Source of the DNA: Smittia aterrima
Lineage: Eukaryota > Arthropoda > Insecta > Diptera > Chironomidae
Assembly (NCBI GenBank): GCA_033063855.1
Contig: CP093829.1
Coordinates: 3,668,243-3,732,242, forward strand
Direction of reading: 5' to 3'
DNA: 64,000 nt
A program made the translations under genes and the position numbers. This document shows, piece after piece, positions 58,780-64,000 of this stretch (positions are counted from its first letter, which is position 1; every line of letters starts with the position of its first letter). The notes beneath the pieces are model-generated. The model saw only the letters and a program-made list of their open reading frames with translations, did not search any database and had not been told where the DNA came from.

Positions 58780-59590
58780 ATGGCTCTGCCAAAATTGAAG
58801 AATTTTTTGTGTTGTATTAGATTAGAGACTGGAGGATTGATCATTGGATGGTGAGAGAAAATGGATTAGGCGTAAAGTGAAAAGTCTTGCAAATATCTTT
58901 GCTTACGAATTTAGGGTGTCGGCTTTGACGGCGGTTTTTACCATAAGCTACGTTGCGACAATTCTCTCGCTCGCTTCGATCGAGTACAACCAGAATGGCG
59001 GCATGAATGATCCAGCAATTTTCACAGCCTACATTAGTAAGTTTCTAGAATTTTCCTAAAACAAAATGATTAAAAAATATCTGTGATTTCCTTTAGCACT
59101 TGTCGTCGTTTTCTCGATCTACTTGATTTATATGTTCATAGTTCTGATCTCAGCCATTCTCCTTATTAAGTCGACCAGCCGAAGAGACCACAGGAGGATG
59201 ATACCGTTCATGGTTCTAATGGCGATTGGAGTCTTCATTTCATTCCTTAAAGTTTTGACGATTGGACTTGCAGGAATTATTATTGCAATCATTTCTGCTG
59301 GAATCGAAGTTTACTTCTTCCTCTGCATTTATTCACTCTACGACATGTTCAAGACCGAAAGTCTTGGCACGAACAATAATGATCCGATTCAAATGTTTCC
59401 TCAGCCAACGCCAGCGCAAGCTTATACAGATCCACGACAAACTACTTCGATCGTCTACACACCTCAAAGTGTTAACTATCCTCAGGAAATGACAACGTTC
59501 AATCAGCAACAAGAGGAGCCACCAATGAACTATTCACAAGCAACTCAAGGTTATCCAGTAAACGACGGTTTACCACAAAAACCATTCTAA
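58780..59590 (+). CDS. Four-helix membrane protein, DUF4728-like, copy A
   Basis: Exons 58780-58850, 58915-59036 and 59097-59590 give 228 residues. The N-terminal signature FLCCIRLETGGLIIGW, followed by four hydrophobic helices and the YSLYD-F motif after the last helix, is typical of insect DUF4728 proteins of unknown function. The C-terminal cytoplasmic tail is Gln/Pro/Tyr-rich (TPQSVNYPQ, EEPPMNYSQ). First of three tandem genes with identical intron phases (2, then 1). Location at plasma or lysosomal membrane is a guess from the family. Confidence 0.8.
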
Positions 59591-59791
59591 AGTTCTCTTG
59601 CTTTCGGTTTACCAAAAAATTGTTTGCTAAATAAACTTTATCAATTTCTCTGAAAGCGTAATTATCTTTTTATCGTTAGTCGATGAAAACTCGCAAAGCT
59701 TTTCTGATTACGTTTGATAAAAAATAAACATTTAAACGAATGAAACTCGTCAGTCTGTTTTTTGATAAAGACGTCTTTGAACACAAAGGAA

Positions 59792-60456
59792 ATGGCTTTG
59801 CCGAAAGTTAAGAAATTTCTCTGTTGCGCTCCTTTGGAGACCGGTGGGTTGTTCTTCGGATGGTGAGCACAATGCTTTCAATGGATATCACGAGGTAACG
59901 AAAATATTTCAATTAAAGGACAATGATGTTGATCAGTTTCTTCGCGATGGGATTTTTGATTGGAATGTTAGCTCTTCCATCTGATATCTTCTATCAAACA
60001 GATGCAGTTGGTAAGATCTTATTTTAAAATCTGGAAGCTTTCTAAAATTTATTTTCAGTGATTATCTCCATTTATTTGGCTTACTTCGTCGTTGTTTTCT
60101 TCGCAAGTGTTTTGCTGGTGATGGGAGTTAGCGGTCGTGATGAAACGAAGTTGATGCCTTATATGATACTCCTGGTCGTTGGAATTCTGCTCGCAATTAT
60201 TCGAATATTGACGAATGGCTTTCCTGGATTTTTTCTTGCCGTTCTCGTTATCGCAATTGATATTTACATCTTCCTCGTCGTCTACTCGCTCTACGATAAA
60301 TTCCGTAACGAAAAACTTGGCATATATGTCGATGGATCAACTGTTTCAACTCAGCAAGTCCAAATACAATTTAATGAGAAGCCTCCAGGATACATTCCCG
60401 AATACCAAGTTCATCCATCTGGTTACAACTCGAAGCCTTATGACGTGAAAACTTAA
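59792..60456 (+). CDS. Four-helix membrane protein, DUF4728-like, copy B
   Basis: Exons 59792-59862, 59919-60010 and 60059-60456 give 186 residues. N-terminal FLCCAPLETGGLFFGW, four hydrophobic helices and VVYSLYDKFRNEKLG after the last. The tail has a PPGY (PPxY) sequence, a potential binding site for WW domains of NEDD4-type ligases. Same exon 1 length (71 nt) and intron phases as its neighbours. Function unknown. Confidence 0.8.
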
Positions 60457-60682
60457 ATTGCTTGTCATTAAAAATGAAATATTGGATTATGACTAATAAA
60501 AGAATCCTGAGTAGCTTTGGATTCATTTAGATTTTGCATCCGGAATGAAAATGATTTATTTATCGATTCAATTTGGATTTTCAGATAAGACGAGTAAACA
60601 CATGAAATGGAATGTCAAGTTCATTTAGTTTTTCTGGCTTTGATTTCATTTGCAAATCTGATTGAAATCAGTTGAGTTCTCG

Positions 60683-61339
60683 ATGGAAGTTCCAAAAGTG
60701 AAGAAATTTCTTTGGCAATTTGAGCTTGAGACTGGCGGCTTTGTCATTGGAGGGTAGAAAAAGAAAACTTTGAGAGTTAAAATCTTCTAATCAACAACTT
60801 TCTTTAAAGCTTTACACTATTGACGAGCTGTCTGTTGATGACCCACGGTAGTTGGTTGCTCTATCTTGTGATGGAGAAACGAGGAACGATTGAGTCATTG
60901 TTTAACTTGACATTCAATTGTAAGTTCGTCTTGTCGCTGAATTAAACTCTGTAAAAATAATTTTATTCTAGCTTTAGCCGTCATCCTCACGGTCCATTTA
61001 ATTTATTCATTTTCACTTTTATCAACGAGCATTATTTTGATTATTGGAGTGAAGAGGAGAAGTTGCAGTCAGCTAACTCCTTTCATGTACATTTTGATGC
61101 TTTCAACGTTAGTTTCATTTATGCAAATGTTCGAAACTGGCTTGATGGGACTCCTGTATGGTGGATTAGCAGTTTGTTTCATACTTTACGCTCTGATCTG
61201 TATTCACTCGCTGTACGACAAGTTTAAGAACGAAAAGCGCGGTGGGATGATTTTTGTTTCATCACGACCTAAAAGTTATTCACTTCCTCAAGAAGTTAAT
61301 GAAATTCAGAAAAAATCATTTTCTGTCGTTTATTTCTGA
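60683..61339 (+). CDS. Four-helix membrane protein, DUF4728-like, copy C
   Basis: Exons 60683-60753, 60810-60919 and 60972-61339 give 182 residues. The N-terminal signature is altered (FLWQFELETGGFVIGG), so the CC pair of copies A and B is lost. Four hydrophobic helices and ICIHSLYDKFKNEKRGG follow. The cytoplasmic tail is shorter and lacks the Pro/Tyr motifs. It is the most diverged copy; function unknown. Confidence 0.78.
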
Positions 61340-61698
61340 AATCAATAAAAGTATTCCATTCCTCGATAGAAAAGGAACAATTTGACGTTGAGGCTAAAGA
61401 GTCAAAATGATTTTTCACGACATCAAAAATATGCTTTGAACTAAATCTGTGTTAATTCAATCTCCTCACTAAACCATCATTTTCTAAATCATATTAGATT
61501 TTTGAGAGAGATTAAAATCTGTGGCTACACATTTGAATTTAGAAAAACACTTTATTCATGAATGCGGGAATCGGACTTCGAGAATCAGAATTTAATCAAC
61601 GAAATTTGTGGGCGGAGCTGAACATTTAACAGTTTAAGCTGCAATTAAATATTTTTATCAGATTGCAATTGAATGAGTTTTTATTTTATTTTCATTTG
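61340..61698. other. Intergenic spacer
   Basis: Holds the 3' UTR of copy C (AATAAAAG near 61345) and the upstream region of the next gene. Nothing else seen. Confidence 0.55.
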
Positions 61699-61731
61699 TA
61701 TAAATATTGAGAATTTTGAGAGCCATTCAGT
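61699..61731 (+). promoter_or_regulatory. TATA box and initiator of small secreted-protein gene
   Basis: TATAAATA at 61699-61706 and an initiator-like TCAGTT starting at 61727, spaced 28 bases, as in a standard insect core promoter. The start codon follows at 61754. Confidence 0.7.
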
Positions 61732-61753
61732 TTGACGTTATTCAAGCAGTGAA

Positions 61754-62086
61754 ATGAAAGCTCTACTATTTTTGGCTGTTTTCTTTGTTGGCGCATTTTG
61801 TTTTTACATAAATGATAACCAACCACCAGCAGTTCAAGCGGCATATGAGAAGATGCAATCTGATTTATCACAAATGAAAAAAACTGGAAATTTTGACCAT
61901 GCAAAGATCATTCAAAACATTCAAGATATTCTCGATGCGGCAAAGTCAAGCTACCCAGCAGCACAAGCTGAATTGGAAAAAATTCAGTCATCAGTCGACC
62001 AGATTAAAACCGGAGGAAGAGTCACTCCATCGCAAATGTTCTCAGTCCTTCAAGCAATTTTGGCTTTATCTGGAAGCAAAAGATAA
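61754..62086 (+). CDS. Small secreted helical protein
   Basis: 110 residues, single exon. Signal peptide MKALLFLAVFFVGAFC, then a cysteine-free, mostly helical mature protein with repeated short segments (AAYEKMQSDLSQMKKTGNF; ELEKIQSSVDQIKTGGRV) that look like an internal duplication of about 50 residues. A TATA/initiator promoter and AATAAA at 62140 frame the gene. Not recognised as a known family; function unknown. Confidence 0.75.
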   Translation: MKALLFLAVFFVGAFCFYINDNQPPAVQAAYEKMQSDLSQMKKTGNFDHAKIIQNIQDILDAAKSSYPAAQAELEKIQSSVDQIKTGGRVTPSQMFSVLQAILALSGSKR

Positions 62087-62145
62087 ATTGATGTACGAAG
62101 ACGCTTTCTCCTTCGATCAATTATGAAGCTTGAACGGTTAATAAA

Positions 62146-62730
62146 TAAATTGATCCATTGAAGATGATCAATCCAAATTTCATCTAAACAAAAAACTTTG
62201 CCATTTGCAGCTAGTCCATAGAAGGAAAGCGAAGAAATTTTCCTTAAAAATAAAACAAATTGAAATTGAGTTAATAAATCTGATATAAAGTGCAGCTTAG
62301 ATTCCATCGAGAACCTAACTTTATCACACATCAAACTCTATTATCATTGCAAAAGGCTGCATAAAAGAGGAATGTATATCGAGGTCAGCTTTTCGGACCT
62401 AAAAATAATCTGCTAGGAGTTCCCTCTGAAGTGGCAGAATGATTAGAAGTTTGGATTCAACAGTGCTCTTCTGTTGTTGTTGTTGATGAACGAGATGAGA
62501 TTCTTCTGGAATATCTCAGCTATCAACGCATCGGTGCACTATCTAAGCTCCTGGGATGATTCCAAATAGGCCCTTGGACAACTCATCTGTCGCTTTACTC
62601 AACTGGGAGAAGATGTTGTTGCCATATAAATATATCAACGTATAAAGAACATGATGTTCAACCGGATCTTCCCGGATCATAAAAGCAAAAGTTTAAATTA
62701 AAAAACAAACGTCAAATCTAAAGATAAGTA
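62146..62730. other. Intergenic, unclassified
   Basis: AT-rich with a less AT-rich part at about 62380-62600. No open frame of length or recognised repeat. It may belong to the mobile-element debris that follows. Confidence 0.4.
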
Positions 62731-63096
62731 ATGGGATCTGCCGCACGTTTGACGCCTGAGGAACAAGCAACATGTTTAGAGTGGAAAGGAAAGAAGTCAA
62801 ATGCTAAAATCGCGGAAATATTGGGAAATGGCAGAAGCAGTAGAGTTGTTTTTAACTTCTTCAAGAAAGGTGTTAATTACGGAAAAAATGCACCTCGAAA
62901 ATTGAAGCTTACAGTAGATCAACAGAAGCTGGTCAAGAAAGAAGTTGCAGCCCGTAAGAAGAGCTACACAGAAATAGGCAAGATAGTCTCTGTTCATCGA
63001 AATACGATTGGTAGGCTTGTCAATTCAAAGCAAAAGCAATCAACAGCAACATCTCAGGAGAATGAAGACTCCTTAGCATTCTGGAAGACTCCTTAG
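62731..63096 (+). mobile_element. Tc1-type transposase N-terminal DNA-binding domain, truncated
   Basis: 121-residue ORF with two helix-turn-helix units in the order seen in Tc1 transposases: RLTPEEQATCLEWKGKKSNA and AKIAEILGNGRSSRVVFNFF, then the YGKNAPRKLKLT linker and KSYTEIGKIVSVHRNTIGRL. The catalytic DDE domain is absent; the frame stops after a duplicated GAAGACTCCTTAG. AATAAAA follows near 63125. Most likely a truncated element; a domesticated DNA-binding protein is possible because the frame is intact. Terminal inverted repeats were not found. Confidence 0.75.
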
Positions 63097-63690
63097 TATG
63101 AATGTATAAATTCTCTTGAATGGAAATAAAACCTTCTCTTTATAAGCTTGTGCTTCACCGAACCAGTTGTATTATTCCATCAGGTTATGGGTATATTGGA
63201 CCTAATACTCCAATTCGAGTAAGTACAACAAAAATAAGCCCAAAGTCGCAAATTTAATATTTCCGTTCGATTTTTAGTCGACAAATATTATCCTTTGGCC
63301 AACATTCAAAAATTCCTACGGAGAACAGCCGATTTCATCGCTAATTATCTCATTCACACGCCCTATTCCATCAGATGTCAAACAATCCTAATCTCACCCC
63401 GTTTAGAACCAAGCATATCCATAATTTGCCAGAGGAATGAATCCGTCACCATGCCTAGCTACTAACATTTCGTCGGAAGAAAAAAATCAAACGATATCTT
63501 CCATTAATTGTCTTCAAGCCATTAACAGTTGAAAGACGTTCGCTTTAAACGCGGCTTTCGGCAGTTCGTCGAGGGGGACTTCAATTACCCCAAAATCTAA
63601 ATTTATAACTAAAACTCCTCCGAGTTCTGAGAAAGCCCGAATTGGGACCCGAAATTTCTTCTTCTGTATTTGATTCCTTCTGATTTGTTC
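63097..63690. other. Probable mobile-element debris, unclassified
   Basis: Contains frames that read for 40-60 codons on both strands (for example + strand 63275-63470 with DKYYPLANIQKFLRRTADF, and - strand 63514-63650 with GGVLVINLDFGVIEVPLDEL) but no complete gene and no family I recognise. Confidence 0.35.
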
Positions 63691-63903
63691 TGTAATCGCG
63701 GCAGGAAGGCGATAATGACACAAACTTATTTTTGTTTGATCCAAGAAGCGGGGATGTCATCAACAGCATGTGGCTTGGCCATATCTTGGAGATGTAAAAA
63801 GCAATCTCTGGTAGCACTCTCAACAACTGAAGCTGAATTCTACGCACTAGCAGAGACAACCAAAGAATTAATTTGGATTGCTGAAATTTCACAATGTTTC
63901 TAA
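63691..63903 (+). mobile_element. Ty1/copia retrotransposon RNase H fragment
   Basis: The frame reads AISWRCKKQSLVALSTTEAE followed by FYALAETTKELIWI, the highly conserved end of the copia-type reverse transcriptase/RNase H polyprotein. It stops at 63903. Upstream reverse transcriptase, integrase and gag parts are not in the preceding sequence, so this is a short relic. The right edge ends in an AT-rich TATATA tract. Confidence 0.8.
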
Positions 63904-64000
63904 GTGAGTACGAAAAAAAAACTGGAACGACTATGATGTTTTTGATTCGAGCTGATGGAAAGCCCAAAAAATATACATTTTTTATATATAATATATTTTA

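Overview
The window is animal nuclear DNA, almost certainly a lower dipteran and most like a non-biting midge (Chironomidae). It is AT-rich, most introns are only 45-80 bp with GT-AG ends, and the genes are typical insect ones: a ZAD zinc-finger protein, Ret, RNF10, TRIM37, PIG-O, CSalphabeta defensin-like peptides, F-box/LRR duplicates and DUF4728-type membrane proteins. Species assignment is an inference. There are no bacterial, CRISPR or viral features.

Layout. 1-1989 (-): ZAD + C2H2 zinc-finger gene, cut by the left edge. 1884-6503: a locally duplicated stretch with two tandem F-box/LRR genes (-) and several gene relics. 6583-9949 (+): PIG-O (three exons). 10235-12753 (-): RNF10 (four exons). 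13331-19430 (+): TRIM37 (seven exons, 2.8 kb first intron). 19707-21028 (-): an IRE1/RNase L-like protein with a dead kinase domain but apparently intact KEN nuclease residues. 21432-25148 (-): Ret receptor tyrosine kinase (five exons). 25663-25935 and 26363-26647 (+): two tandem defensin-like secreted peptides with duplicated TATA promoters. 26822-28327 (-): trichoplein (three exons).

28762-57093 (+) is one very large gene: a PPM1E/F-type PP2C phosphatase. Its catalytic exons are split by a 17 kb intron, and the rest of the coding sequence is a disordered acidic and then Ala/Lys/Pro/Thr-rich tail of about 1,150 residues. Two unrelated-to-host secreted-protein genes lie inside its introns on the opposite strand (45374-46603 and 49856-50568); they look like divergent members of one Glu/Lys/Arg-rich family.

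58780-61339 (+): three tandem four-helix membrane protein genes (DUF4728-like) with identical exon structure. 61754-62086 (+): a small secreted helical protein with a clear TATA/initiator promoter. 62731-64000: mobile-element remains (N-terminal Tc1-type DNA-binding domain, Ty1/copia RNase H piece).

The features I would look at first are the KEN pseudokinase, the phosphatase with its giant tail and nested secretory genes, and the duplicated immune peptides. All exon joins were read by eye from reading frame and GT-AG sites and have not been checked against transcripts.
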